NCBI GenBank assembly: GCA_017451545.1
Contig: JAFTOB010000060.1
Coordinates: 1 to 60,197, forward strand
Source of the DNA: Clostridia bacterium
Lineage (GTDB): Bacteria > Bacillota > Clostridia > Oscillospirales > CAG-272
Direction: 5' to 3'
Length of the DNA: 60,197 bases
Shown here: piece after piece, positions 1 to 8,849 of the stretch
How the letters are laid out: each line of letters opens with the position of its first letter
How positions within the stretch are numbered: the stretch's first letter is position 1
Program-made: the position numbers and the translations under genes
Notes under the pieces: generated by a model
What the model was told of the DNA's origin: nothing
What the model saw: the letters and a program-made list of their open reading frames with translations, nothing else
Databases searched by the model: none

Positions 1-94
1 AGGTAAAAGAATTGGAGTTGTAATTTTCAATAACGGTTGTCAAAGTCTTCGTTCCTGAAAGGTCCAGCTCCACAATCGTACCGCTCTTTTTGTA
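1..94 (-). pseudogene. possible detached C-terminal fragment of the adjacent giant TasA-like gene
   Basis: After the TAA that ends the 1544-residue gene (116-118) the same reading frame continues, meets a second TAA at 95-97, and then stays open to the window edge. The encoded stretch has natural-looking content (..SGTIVELDLSGTKTL..) like the beta-strand repeats of surface proteins. There is no start codon or ribosome binding site. I infer that the original gene was longer and was cut by nonsense changes, or that the sequence has errors here. It could also be chance, because only 31 codons are visible. Confidence 0.35.
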
Positions 95-115
95 TTATTT
101 AACCTTGATACACTC

Positions 116-3100
116 TTAAATCGGCACTGCTTCACCGTAGCCTTGGCTGGCGGAATAATAAACGTAGCAACAGTTCGAAGTGTCAAACTGGTAGTCGCCG
201 CCCATATTCCACACAGGAGCGGGATAAGCCAGCACCGCCATTTCAATGGTTACAGTCCATGTATACTCGATGCTTCCTCCAATCGGATTGCCGTCCTTGT
301 CATAGCCTGCATCGTTGCTGGTTGCCTTGAATACAAGTGTCTGTTTTGTTCCGTCAGCCGCCTTGATAGTCACCGAATTACCACTGATCTGCACACCGTT
401 AAGATAAGCGGTGTAAGACAATGCAACACCCGCCTTGGCAACAGTTACGCCAGAAAGATCAAGCGTTTTGCTATCGCCGGAAACGCCGATCTTCAGTGTG
501 CCACTGCTTTCGTCATAGACACAATATGTATCGGCTGCATCATTTTCATCGTCTGCATCATCGTTTGCAGTGTTGTCAAACTTGAACGAAGGAGCAACGG
601 GGTTGAAGCCAGGGGAAGTATATTCGGGATTTTCGAGGTTTGCATCCGTGATAGCGTTACCGCCCACGGTATTCACCTTGGAATACACACCACCGGAAAC
701 ACCCGCGATCGTGGCAGCTGTAGTACCGTAATCCACCGTGGTACGGTTATCGTGGATCTTGGAGGTATCCCAGTTGCAGGCAAAGATAAACGCCAGGTTT
801 ACGTAAGGATCGGTACCGCCGTTGAGATAGTGCCAGTGGTTGCTGAAGGTGCTATTTCCAAAGAAATCCGGGAAAGCGCTTTGATAATTAGAGGGCACGA
901 TACTGTTCCACTGCTCTGCATTGAGCCAGTTGTACTGATTTAATTCGCCCTCAATATAGATGTCCACAACATTGGAATCCACAGCGATGCCGAGACCGTG
1001 AGCGGTCTTACCCTTGCCATAAGAGTCAGTAACATCAACCTGAACGGTAGTCAGATCGCGAAGGGTTACATTAGAGCCCGCGCAAATCTGCATATTTGCA
1101 TAAGCGCCACCGGACAGAGTGGTATTTTCGATCACAACATTGTTACCGCCGCGCAAGCACAGAGCCGTACGGGAACCGGAAATGTAGCAGTTACTGATGG
1201 TCACATTGCCACCATAAACGATAACGCTGTTCTTGAAATAGCGCATATTGTAGCCATCACCGTAATCAGCATCACTACTGTCGGTGATTTTGGCCTGATC
1301 GCGGTAAATATACATTTCGGGATAAACGGGACCCTCAATACGAACGTTATCAAGGTGACCGCCGTTGGCAATGCCGTCATCCTGAGATGCACCAACGCTT
1401 ATGTAACCGGTAAAACCGTTACCCACATTCTGCACAGAGGTGGTGGGCAGTGTTACGGTAAAGCCGTTACCATAGAAGGTGTAGCCATTGGTAACACTAA
1501 TTGTTCCTCCGGAAATGTTATTCAGCAGAACAACGTTGTTGCTCGTTGCGCTGGTCGCGGTGGTGGCGTTCTTCGCCTCCACAACCTCGAGGATAAGCTC
1601 GGTGGGGGTGCAGTAATCGTTATCGGTGATGGTGACCTTCACCACGCCGGTGCCGGAGAACTGGATAGTTCCCTTTGTCCAATCGGAGGTGTTTGCAGTG
1701 TAGGTACCATTTACAGCTCCGCTAACATTGGTGATCGTTATTTCAACATTTTCGCCAATCGTTACGCCATTTGCAGCTGCAAAGAGTGATCCAAGAGCAA
1801 CAGTATTCTGGTTACCCACGCGATAGAGGAAATCGCCGGTGAACTTGGTTTCGAACTTCACTTCGCTTTGGCGCTCGGTGATCGTCACCTCAATGGTGGT
1901 AGGCGTGCAGAAGTAGTAGTCCTGAATGGTGATCTCCACAGTACCAGTGCCGGTGAGGGTGATGGTGCTGTTCTCCCAATTCTCGCGATCATAAACGATG
2001 GTAGCGGAAACGGGGGTGTTTTCGTCCAAATTCTTAACCGCTACGGTCAGCGCACCGGGAACAAGCTCCACGCCGTTGTCAACAAAGCTGAAGATATCGC
2101 CAAGCTTGTATTCCTTGTTGTTTGCAAGCTCGGTTACCTTGCCCTCGAACTTCTCAACAGAAGTCTCGTGATCGCCTGCGGTGATGTCCATATTCTCGAC
2201 GCCTTCATAGTCGGTCAGACCCTTCGAGGTAACTCCCCAGCCGTAGCCGGTGAAGAGCTGATTGAACTCGCGGTAGATAAGCTGCTTATCCTCCTTGAGG
2301 GTTTCAACACCGTTAACCATTTCGGTGGGATTGGGGTTGTCGGCATCGGCAACGTCATGGAAATGCTGAACGCCGTTCACAAAGTGATAGCACTCTGCAT
2401 AGTCGTGGCCGTCGCCGTGCTTCCAAGAACCATCGTCGTTCTTCGCCTTAACTACAACGTAGTTGATGCGACCGCTGGTGGGGATAGCCTGCTCTTCGCC
2501 CTTGAGGGTAACAATCTTCATATTCTCCACGTCAACAGAAGCGACCTGTTCAAGGCGGCTCATCTGATGATCGTGAGTATAGGATGCGGTGGTGTTTGCC
2601 ACCAGCTCGCAATAGTAGTAGTCATTCCAGTCACCGAAATGAACGGTACAGCCGCTGGCGGTGATGCCGTCCATCTTGGGGTAAACGTGGCCGTCGATGG
2701 TCTCATTCTCGCGAACCGAGCCGATAAGCATTCCCGTGTAGCGGTAGGCATAGTACTGATAGTTCGCGCAAACGTCGTTATATACGTCCATTATTGCCGA
2801 AACGTGGCAATTCTCGAAGTGAATGCCTGCGTTTACGGGGTAATTTGCGGAGCTCTGTCCGCTGGTGGGATAATACTGACCCACGATACCGCCGCAGGCA
2901 ACGTCATAAGAGCCCCAAAGCGCGCTTATCTTATTGGAGTTGTCAACGGTGATGTTCGTGAAGGTGGTCTTCAGATTTTCATCCTTGGCGTACCAACCGA
3001 CACAACCGACGATACCGCCGTTACCGATATTATATACGCGGGGATTACATTCAAAGATCGCGATATTCTCAAAGGTTGCGCCCTCGGCATATGCGGCGAT

Positions 3101-4750
3101 AACGCCTGTAGTGGCGATCTCACCGTCGGAGGAGAAATTCTTTACGGTGAGATTCTTTACAGTACCGCCGTAGACCTTGCCAAAGAGACCCATGCCGTCA
3201 CGGTAATACTGCAGTGTGGCGTCATACCAATTGTGGTCGCCCTTCATCTCCCATGTGTTCTGGTAGAAGTTGGAGATGGTGTTTCCGTTACCGTCGAAGG
3301 TACCCTCGAAGGCGTAGAAACCGGTGCTGACCGCTACGCCGGTCTTTTCGTACTTACCGTCATCGCTGTTGTAGCCGATGGGGTAGAAAATGATATCGGG
3401 GTTGTTCTCGCTTTCCTTGTCACCGAGGTTGATATCGGCAACGAGCTTGACGGTCTTGCCCTTGAAGCTGTCCGGACCATACTGCTTTTCTTCTTCCTTG
3501 ACGGTAAATTTCATACCGCCAACAATGGCGCTCAAAGTAGCGAGCTGGTCTGCGTTTGCTATGGTCAGCTCGGTTGCGTTAGCGTTGTACCAAGAATCAT
3601 CATAACCGCCCTCCCACTTTGCCGGCTCTGCAACCATTGCCACCTCAGAGAAGGTTGCCATAGCGACGTAGAGGTCGCCCGTTGCGGGATCGTAGTAGAA
3701 CTCATTGTGCGCGTCGAGCTCGCCGAGCGTCGAAACGCCGGTCATAGTGTTCTCTGCTCCGTTCTCAACGTGGACGATCTTGTAGTTACCGAGGTTCAGA
3801 CCCTTGGCCATTGCCTTTTCGATCTTTACGGTAATTGCAACTGTGTTACCCTCTGCCACACCCTCAACGTGAACGTCGAGAGAGCGCATCTCCTCGTTTT
3901 CACCGAGGGTGATGTTGGTGCCCGTTGTGGTCATTTCCTTGACGGTGAGGGTCAGCTTGTTGCTGTTCGTCAGTACGCCCGCGGGAACGGTCGCGCTGAC
4001 GGTGCTGTCCTGCTTTGAGAGTGTGACCTCGGACGAGACCTTGCCGTCGGCGTCGGTGGTGACGTCAGCAGTGATGCCGCCCGGGAGCTGAAGCTCGGGG
4101 AAGGTTGCGCCTTCGTCGTACTTATCGTCGAAGCTGTCGCCCTCGGCGGTCGCCTGAGTTGCGATGAGCTGTACCGAGAAGTCTGTACCGATGGAAAGTC
4201 CCTGGTACTCGTTCCCTGCACTCTCCTGCATCTTCAGTGCGAGAGTTATGGTGACGCTCTCACCGGCAGCGAGGAATCCGTTGCCCTGCTTGCCGTCGGA
4301 GAGGCCCTTAATGACCTCGCGGAGCGTTCCGAGCTTGTTATTATCGGAAAGTGCGGTGCGGTTGGTGATCTGAACCGCAGGATCAACAAAATACACGTCG
4401 ATAACGTCGGCAAGCTCGCTGACTGTGCCGTTCGCGACGATATTGAGCTGATACTTGAGCGCGAGAGACCCCACGTTGCTGATCTTGACGTGCTTTACGT
4501 CAATATAGCCGGGCTCCCACTTGTCGTAGTTGAAGATCGCGCCCTCGGATGCATCCTTATAGGTTGCCGTGGCGGGATCCTCGGTACCCTTTGCCCAATG
4601 CATCTCTACGTCAAGAGTACCCGACTGGATCACATTGCCCGCGCTGGTTACGGAATCCGTGAACCACGCCCAGGACGTGCCAATGAGCATCGAGAGACAA
4701 AGAAGCATTGAGAGCGCGCTTGTTATCAGCGCTTTTCTTGTCTTTTTCAT
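116..4750 (-). CDS. giant SipW-dependent, TasA/camelysin-like surface protein
   Basis: This 1544-residue protein is predicted to be exported and to sit on the cell surface or in the matrix. Residues 1-30 form a SipW-type signal (LLCLSMLIGTSWAWFTDS), and about 30-200 form a TasA-like head ending in the motif QESAGNEYQGLSIGTDFSV, shared with two neighbours. About residues 400-720 are GLUG or beta-helix-like (FEGTFDGNGNTISNF, then GGIVG repeats). Two Ig-like modules follow (about 880-1030), then a right-handed beta-helix-like region (NVTISNCYISG, NNVVIENTTLSGG) and an acidic linker. The start has a good GGAGG six bases upstream. There is no sortase motif or transmembrane anchor at the end, but the gene may be truncated, because coding-like sequence continues in frame past the stop. 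The exact function is unknown; adhesion or matrix scaffolding is inferred. Confidence 0.8.
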   Translation of the reverse strand: MKKTRKALITSALSMLLCLSMLIGTSWAWFTDSVTSAGNVIQSGTLDVEMHWAKGTEDPATATYKDASEGAIFNYDKWEPGYIDVKHVKISNVGSLALKYQLNIVANGTVSELADVIDVYFVDPAVQITNRTALSDNNKLGTLREVIKGLSDGKQGNGFLAAGESVTITLALKMQESAGNEYQGLSIGTDFSVQLIATQATAEGDSFDDKYDEGATFPELQLPGGITADVTTDADGKVSSEVTLSKQDSTVSATVPAGVLTNSNKLTLTVKEMTTTGTNITLGENEEMRSLDVHVEGVAEGNTVAITVKIEKAMAKGLNLGNYKIVHVENGAENTMTGVSTLGELDAHNEFYYDPATGDLYVAMATFSEVAMVAEPAKWEGGYDDSWYNANATELTIANADQLATLSAIVGGMKFTVKEEEKQYGPDSFKGKTVKLVADINLGDKESENNPDIIFYPIGYNSDDGKYEKTGVAVSTGFYAFEGTFDGNGNTISNFYQNTWEMKGDHNWYDATLQYYRDGMGLFGKVYGGTVKNLTVKNFSSDGEIATTGVIAAYAEGATFENIAIFECNPRVYNIGNGGIVGCVGWYAKDENLKTTFTNITVDNSNKISALWGSYDVACGGIVGQYYPTSGQSSANYPVNAGIHFENCHVSAIMDVYNDVCANYQYYAYRYTGMLIGSVRENETIDGHVYPKMDGITASGCTVHFGDWNDYYYCELVANTTASYTHDHQMSRLEQVASVDVENMKIVTLKGEEQAIPTSGRINYVVVKAKNDDGSWKHGDGHDYAECYHFVNGVQHFHDVADADNPNPTEMVNGVETLKEDKQLIYREFNQLFTGYGWGVTSKGLTDYEGVENMDITAGDHETSVEKFEGKVTELANNKEYKLGDIFSFVDNGVELVPGALTVAVKNLDENTPVSATIVYDRENWENSTITLTGTGTVEITIQDYYFCTPTTIEVTITERQSEVKFETKFTGDFLYRVGNQNTVALGSLFAAANGVTIGENVEITITNVSGAVNGTYTANTSDWTKGTIQFSGTGVVKVTITDNDYCTPTELILEVVEAKNATTATSATSNNVVLLNNISGGTISVTNGYTFYGNGFTVTLPTTSVQNVGNGFTGYISVGASQDDGIANGGHLDNVRIEGPVYPEMYIYRDQAKITDSSDADYGDGYNMRYFKNSVIVYGGNVTISNCYISGSRTALCLRGGNNVVIENTTLSGGAYANMQICAGSNVTLRDLTTVQVDVTDSYGKGKTAHGLGIAVDSNVVDIYIEGELNQYNWLNAEQWNSIVPSNYQSAFPDFFGNSTFSNHWHYLNGGTDPYVNLAFIFACNWDTSKIHDNRTTVDYGTTAATIAGVSGGVYSKVNTVGGNAITDANLENPEYTSPGFNPVAPSFKFDNTANDDADDENDAADTYCVYDESSGTLKIGVSGDSKTLDLSGVTVAKAGVALSYTAYLNGVQISGNSVTIKAADGTKQTLVFKATSNDAGYDKDGNPIGGSIEYTWTVTIEMAVLAYPAPVWNMGGDYQFDTSNCCYVYYSASQGYGEAVPI

Positions 4751-4781
4751 TACTGTCCTCCGAAAATTTTTTCACCATTCA

Positions 4782-4851
4782 GTGATTAAAGCGCACAAGT
4801 GAATTGTGCGCTTTAATCACCGCCCAACTCCCCGTGGGGAGTTGGGTGGTG
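4782..4851. repeat. two adjacent perfect inverted repeats between the two giant surface genes
   Basis: Two strong stem-loops sit back to back. The first has a perfect 17-bp stem (4782-4798 with 4804-4820) and a 5-base loop. The second has a perfect 11-bp GC-rich stem (4823-4833 with 4836-4846) that extends by several more pairs to about 4818-4851. Neither is followed by a clear T-run on either strand, so they are not textbook intrinsic terminators. On the minus-strand transcript they separate the 686-residue and 1544-residue surface genes, and they could set relative expression or mRNA ends. Confidence 0.7.
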
Positions 4852-4867
4852 GTACTAATATAGCAAT

Positions 4868-6928
4868 TTATTTGTTTGCTGCGTAAATCACGGCACTGGT
4901 ATCGCCGGCCATCCACTGCAGAACATCGTATTCGAAGGTACCGCCATTGATAGTGAGTGCGGGAACATCTCCCTTGTAACCGGAGCCGATGGAAACAGTT
5001 CCGCCAAGGAACTCGCCACCGTTGATAACGATAACGGTGTTTGCATGGCTGTTACCAAAGGAGTAGGTGTACAGGACATCATTGTCCGCACTGGTTGCCT
5101 TTGTGCTCTGGAAAGTACCGCCGTTGATCTCAACTGTGATGGCGGGAGCTGTGTTAGCATCGCTACCGGGGAGATGAATCCAAGCGGGAGTCTTAGCCTC
5201 AACACGACCGCTGTTCATTACAAACTTAGCGTCGCCATTGAAGCGAGCAATACGGAGAGCGCATCTGTCACCGATCAGAGTTCCGCCGTCAAGAACGAAG
5301 CTACCGCTCTGAACGTCAACTGCATAGCTTGCTCCGCCATCGCTGCCGTTGGTAACGACAACGCCCTCGCCGATAACGAGATTACCGTTGTTGGTGATGG
5401 TGTTGGTTGCGTATGCGGGAATTGCCTGAAGGTCGGGATCTGCGGCTACGAAGGAAATTGTTCCCTCACCAAAGATCTTCATGTTACCCTTGTTGGCAAT
5501 AACAGCTGCTGCCTTGCCGTCATTGGAAACAGCATAGCTGAGATTGTGACCGTTAAGGTCGATATCAACGTTCTGATCCTTTGCAACGTTCAGTGTAGAA
5601 GAAACAACGATGTCCTCTGTGAGAGCAACGGAGTTACCTGCTGCAAGCTCAGTTGCGAGATCAGTAGCATTGGATACGTAATTGGTTACTGGGAAAGTGT
5701 AGGTGAATACACCTATAGTCTCATACTCACCGGTCTCAACGTTGCTATTGGAAGAATCGCTCCACTCACCCTCAACCTCGTACATACGAAGCTCTACGGT
5801 GATAGTGGTACCTGCAACAGCAGCGGGATCAAGAGCAGCTACGCCGCACTGGAATCCCTTGCCGTCGTTGCCCCACTGGCAAAGATCTTTGTAGCTGACG
5901 GTAATTGCACCGCTGCCCATAGCCTCAACGAGACGAATCTCGTCACCGGCAATCAGAACATCGGTGCTGGTAGGATCCATCAGAGCAACCCAGTTGCCGC
6001 CGTTGTAGTCATCGCAAAATGCGGAGTAATAGCCGGCAAGTGCCACGCTATTTATAGCTACATCGCGGTCAGCGGATACTACGAAATCAGCGTGCCAGTG
6101 TCTGTACTTAGACATATTAGCTTCGTCAAGAGTCTCGGTGGGCTCGAACTGGTAGCCTGCATTCAACTTAAGAGGATCTGTTGCAGGATTTCCGTTCGGG
6201 AAAGAGGTAGTGTAAGTAACGTCGAGAATCTCAAGAGGTCTTACAAGAGCTGTAGGAAGTTCGGGAGAAGGAACAACATCACTGTTATCGTACTCCTTAT
6301 CAAAGCTATCCTTCTCATAGGACTGTTGAGTTGCGATGAGCTCAACGGAGAAATCGGTGCCGATTGCAAGGCCCTGATACTCGTTGCCTGCAGACTCCTG
6401 CATCTTGAGTGCGAGAGTGAACTCTTTGGTCGCGCCTGCGAGCAACTCGCCACAAGCTGTGTTGGCAAGATTCTTAGAGGTTCCGAGAATCTCAGTCAGA
6501 GTTCCGAGCTTGGTGCCGGTGATAGCGGTAGTGCGGTCAAGCTTGGTTGCGGCATCGAAATAGTAAACATCGATAACGTCAGCAAGCTTACTTACAACGC
6601 CGTTAGCAACAATGCGGATCTCCCAATTGAGAGCAAGAGTACCGTTGTTGTTAACCTGAATGTGCTTGGCTTCTACGTACCCGGGCTCCCAGAGAGTGTT
6701 GTTGAACATTGCACCCTCAGAAGCATCAGTCCAATTAGCGGAAGCGGGATCCTCGTCGCCTTCAGCCCAGAACATACCAACCTTAAGGGTACCGGACTGG
6801 ATGATGTTGCCTTCGCTGGTTACGGAATCCGTGAACCACGCAAAGGTTGTACCAATAAGCATAGAGAAGCACAGCAGCAGAGAAAGCAGGCTGGCTATCA
6901 ATGCCTTTTTGGTCGTCTTTTTAGTCAT
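4868..6928 (-). CDS. large SipW-dependent, TasA/camelysin-like surface protein
   Basis: This 686-residue exported protein is a close architectural sister of the next gene leftwards. Residues 1-31 are a SipW-type signal (LLLCFSMLIGTTFAWFTDS). About 32-215 form the TasA-like head with WEPGYVEAKHIQ and KMQESAGNEYQGLAIGTDF. About 230-420 form a domain I do not recognise, and 430-686 look like a right-handed beta-helix (DIDLNGHNLSY and repeated NGGTF motifs). The start is chosen at the ATG eight bases after AAGGAGGT; an earlier ATG lies only one base from that site. The signal peptidase that should process it lies just upstream. A role in surface fibres or matrix is inferred from TasA relatives. 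Confidence 0.82.
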   Translation of the reverse strand: MTKKTTKKALIASLLSLLLCFSMLIGTTFAWFTDSVTSEGNIIQSGTLKVGMFWAEGDEDPASANWTDASEGAMFNNTLWEPGYVEAKHIQVNNNGTLALNWEIRIVANGVVSKLADVIDVYYFDAATKLDRTTAITGTKLGTLTEILGTSKNLANTACGELLAGATKEFTLALKMQESAGNEYQGLAIGTDFSVELIATQQSYEKDSFDKEYDNSDVVPSPELPTALVRPLEILDVTYTTSFPNGNPATDPLKLNAGYQFEPTETLDEANMSKYRHWHADFVVSADRDVAINSVALAGYYSAFCDDYNGGNWVALMDPTSTDVLIAGDEIRLVEAMGSGAITVSYKDLCQWGNDGKGFQCGVAALDPAAVAGTTITVELRMYEVEGEWSDSSNSNVETGEYETIGVFTYTFPVTNYVSNATDLATELAAGNSVALTEDIVVSSTLNVAKDQNVDIDLNGHNLSYAVSNDGKAAAVIANKGNMKIFGEGTISFVAADPDLQAIPAYATNTITNNGNLVIGEGVVVTNGSDGGASYAVDVQSGSFVLDGGTLIGDRCALRIARFNGDAKFVMNSGRVEAKTPAWIHLPGSDANTAPAITVEINGGTFQSTKATSADNDVLYTYSFGNSHANTVIVINGGEFLGGTVSIGSGYKGDVPALTINGGTFEYDVLQWMAGDTSAVIYAANK

Positions 6929-6954
6929 TTTCCATGACCTCCTTAAATAATATT

Positions 6955-7129
6955 TTTTGCCGACACACGCAAGGGGGAGCGCCCCTCACTTGCATCGGCA
7001 AAAGCAAGAGACGTTGTTTTCACTTTAAGTTCGGCCGTTGCCGACCCGCCGTGAACACCGCTTTCACGGCGAGAAAAGGATACAATTGCTTATACCCTTT
7101 TCTCGCCGCCCGACCATTTCGGTCGGGCG
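6955..7129. repeat. array of inverted repeats between sipW-like and surface gene
   Basis: The 209-base spacer is almost wholly self-complementary. The stems are 7107-7115 with 7121-7129 (9 bp), 7067-7079 with 7096-7108 (13 bp, cggcgagaaaagg), 7049-7055 with 7063-7069 (7 bp), and 6955-6963 with 6995-7003 (9 bp, containing an inner GGGG/CCCC stem). The first and second share two bases, and the second and third share three, so neighbouring stems compete. None is followed by a convincing T-run on the minus strand. It may be a regulatory or processing region that lets the surface gene and the peptidase be expressed at different levels. Confidence 0.65.
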
Positions 7130-7137
7130 ATGATATT

Positions 7138-8013
7138 TTAAGATTCGGAATTTTCGTTTTCCTCGGTTTCGGGCTTTTCCTCAGTCGCAGACTCTGCAGC
7201 TTCGGCCTCTGCGACAGGCTCTTCAACCTTTTCCTCGCTCTTTGGCTCATCGGGCTTAGCGGCCGCCTGCTGTGCGGCAAGCTGCTCCTTGAGTGCCTGA
7301 AGCTCCTTGAGCATCTCAGCGGATGCCTTGCGCTCCTCTTCGATCTGATCGCGCTCGGCCTGCATCTCGTCCATCTGCTCCTTCTTATATCTGCGGAACA
7401 GTCTGATGCAGTTCACACCCTGATATATAATGAGAAGAAGGAACGGAATGAGGATACATACGATATATCCGGGAACTGTCTTCAGGAAGGCGAAGAAGTG
7501 TCCGAGAACGGGGATGACTGATACGTAAGTACCGAGAATGTAATCAGGCTCAACTACAACCTTATCGGCTTCACCCGTATTGGTACCGAAAGTGGTGTAA
7601 CCGATAAACTTGCCGTTTTCATCGTACTCGCGTTGCAAGATCATATGGGTTACGGGCTCGCCGTAGGTATCCTCGTTTTTGGATATAAACGTGATGATCT
7701 CTCCCGCCTCGAGCTTATATCTCTCGGCATCGGTGGGAGTTTTTACGATGATCATATCACCGGCGTTGATGTGAACGTCCATATCCTTATTGTTTTCGGA
7801 AAGGCTCATGGAGTCGGTCTTGACTATGTAAAAACGATGGCCGAATATCTCCGCCTCGTTTTTGCCGACCACGTTCATAGAAACGATGGTGAATATCATT
7901 ACGAAGACGGCAAAAGCAACGACCATCCAAGTAAGGACCGTTACAATAATACTTAACGGGCTTTTTTTAGGCTTGCTTGTCTCTTCAGAAACAGCTTTTA
8001 CGTTTTCTTCCAT
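7138..8013 (-). CDS. sipW: SipW-type (ER-type) signal peptidase I
   Basis: This 291-residue membrane protease should remove signal peptides from the TasA-like proteins encoded on both sides. A transmembrane segment covers about residues 20-46. The catalytic Ser68 lies in KTDSMS, and His123 in EPVTHMI replaces the Lys of ordinary bacterial SPase I, as in SipW and eukaryotic signal peptidases. GDMIIVK, an acidic TFGTNTGEAD box and the VIPVLG box follow, then a second transmembrane segment (about 180-200). The tail is unusual: a charged coiled coil (about 205-250) and an acidic Glu/Ala-rich end of some 45 residues, longer than in Bacillus SipW. The start is at 8013, because GGAGGG (8024-8029) lies inside the codons of an earlier in-frame ATG. 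Confidence 0.88.
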   Translation of the reverse strand: MEENVKAVSEETSKPKKSPLSIIVTVLTWMVVAFAVFVMIFTIVSMNVVGKNEAEIFGHRFYIVKTDSMSLSENNKDMDVHINAGDMIIVKTPTDAERYKLEAGEIITFISKNEDTYGEPVTHMILQREYDENGKFIGYTTFGTNTGEADKVVVEPDYILGTYVSVIPVLGHFFAFLKTVPGYIVCILIPFLLLIIYQGVNCIRLFRRYKKEQMDEMQAERDQIEEERKASAEMLKELQALKEQLAAQQAAAKPDEPKSEEKVEEPVAEAEAAESATEEKPETEENENSES

Positions 8014-8067
8014 ATTTTTAATTCCCTCCATTAAAATAGGTATCCGGAATAATAACCTGAATCATTA

Positions 8068-8643
8068 TCAATCATCAACGTTTACGTTACCCTGGGATGC
8101 CAAAACGGTGATTCCGACACCGGTCAAGGTAAGGCCTTGATACTCGTTGCCGGCATCTTCCTTCATATGAACGACCAGATAATAGGTTTTACTGGATGCA
8201 TCAACCTCAAGATGTCCGCCAAAAGAGCTGAGTCTTTCGGCATTTTTAATGTTTTTAAGATCATCGGTAATGTAGAATTCCAAAGCCTCAACAAGCCGAC
8301 TGTCCTCGTTTCCGTCCTCAATATAGGCTTTGAAATTGATCGGAATATCGCCGGTATTTACGATCTTGAAGCCTTGAGTGTAAAACGTTGCGCCGGGCTC
8401 CCAATACAGAGTCGTATTACTTCCGGTCGTAACAAAATCCAGGACGTCACCGACAAGGGTATTCCCGTCGGTATCCTGTATATCGACCTCAACGTCACCG
8501 CTCGTTACGTTTATTCCTATAGTTCCGTCGCCTAAGTCGCTTGTGAACAATGCAAACGTTGTTCCCGCAACGGAAATCAAGCAAAGCAGTATCACGGTTA
8601 CGGCAATTATTATTTCTTTTCTGTAATGTCGATTCTCTAACAA
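8068..8643 (-). CDS. small TasA/camelysin-like protein with SipW-type signal
   Basis: This 191-residue exported protein has a hydrophobic signal (IIIAVTVILLCLISVAGTTF) followed by ALFTSD, the typical SipW cleavage context. The rest is a single TasA/camelysin-like beta-sandwich with YWEPGATFYTQGFKIVNTGD and the family-end motif KEDAGNEYQGLTL. Its size fits TasA or camelysin major fibre subunits, so it is the likely structural subunit of the cluster, with the two giant neighbours as modified members. The start is a TTG, supported by GGGAGG seven bases upstream. It is the first gene after the promoter at 8770-8798 and is followed by the signal peptidase gene. Confidence 0.85.
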   Translation of the reverse strand: MLENRHYRKEIIIAVTVILLCLISVAGTTFALFTSDLGDGTIGINVTSGDVEVDIQDTDGNTLVGDVLDFVTTGSNTTLYWEPGATFYTQGFKIVNTGDIPINFKAYIEDGNEDSRLVEALEFYITDDLKNIKNAERLSSFGGHLEVDASSKTYYLVVHMKEDAGNEYQGLTLTGVGITVLASQGNVNVDD

Positions 8644-8713
8644 TTTAATGCCTCCCTTGGAATGGCTACTCTAATGATAAAACGAAGCTGACGGGCAAAA
8701 ATCTTTATTCACA

Positions 8714-8735
8714 CGGCAAAATACGTCTTTTGCCG
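8714..8735. other. hairpin in the leader of the TasA-like operon
   Basis: CGGCAAAA (8714-8721) and TTTTGCCG (8728-8735) form an 8-bp stem. On the plus strand a T5 run follows, but no plus-strand gene precedes it. On the minus strand it falls in the 5' leader of the TasA-like operon, between the promoter and the TTG start. Confidence 0.5.
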
Positions 8736-8769
8736 CTTTTTATGCCATAAAAATATATATTTTCAGTTT

Positions 8770-8798
8770 ATTATATCACTTTTTTATCCAAAAATCAA
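8770..8798 (-). promoter_or_regulatory. sigma-A promoter of the TasA/sipW cluster
   Basis: On the minus strand a -35 box TTGATT (8793-8798) is followed after exactly 17 bases by TATAAT (8770-8775). This gives a leader of about 120 bases before the TTG start at 8643. Confidence 0.75.
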
Positions 8799-8849
8799 TA
8801 GTTTAGGTAAAAAAAGCACAAGATGATCGAAAAATTATTCAAATTTCAA

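Noticed and set aside
1868..4018. Long plus-strand open frame opposite the giant surface gene
   Set aside because: It lies antisense to a protein with clear motifs, has no ribosome site or recognisable domain, and its composition is what codon bias of the minus-strand gene produces.
8644..8763. Cyclic di-GMP riboswitch in the leader of the TasA-like operon
   Set aside because: The leader has a hairpin but lacks the conserved GEMM core segments I know.
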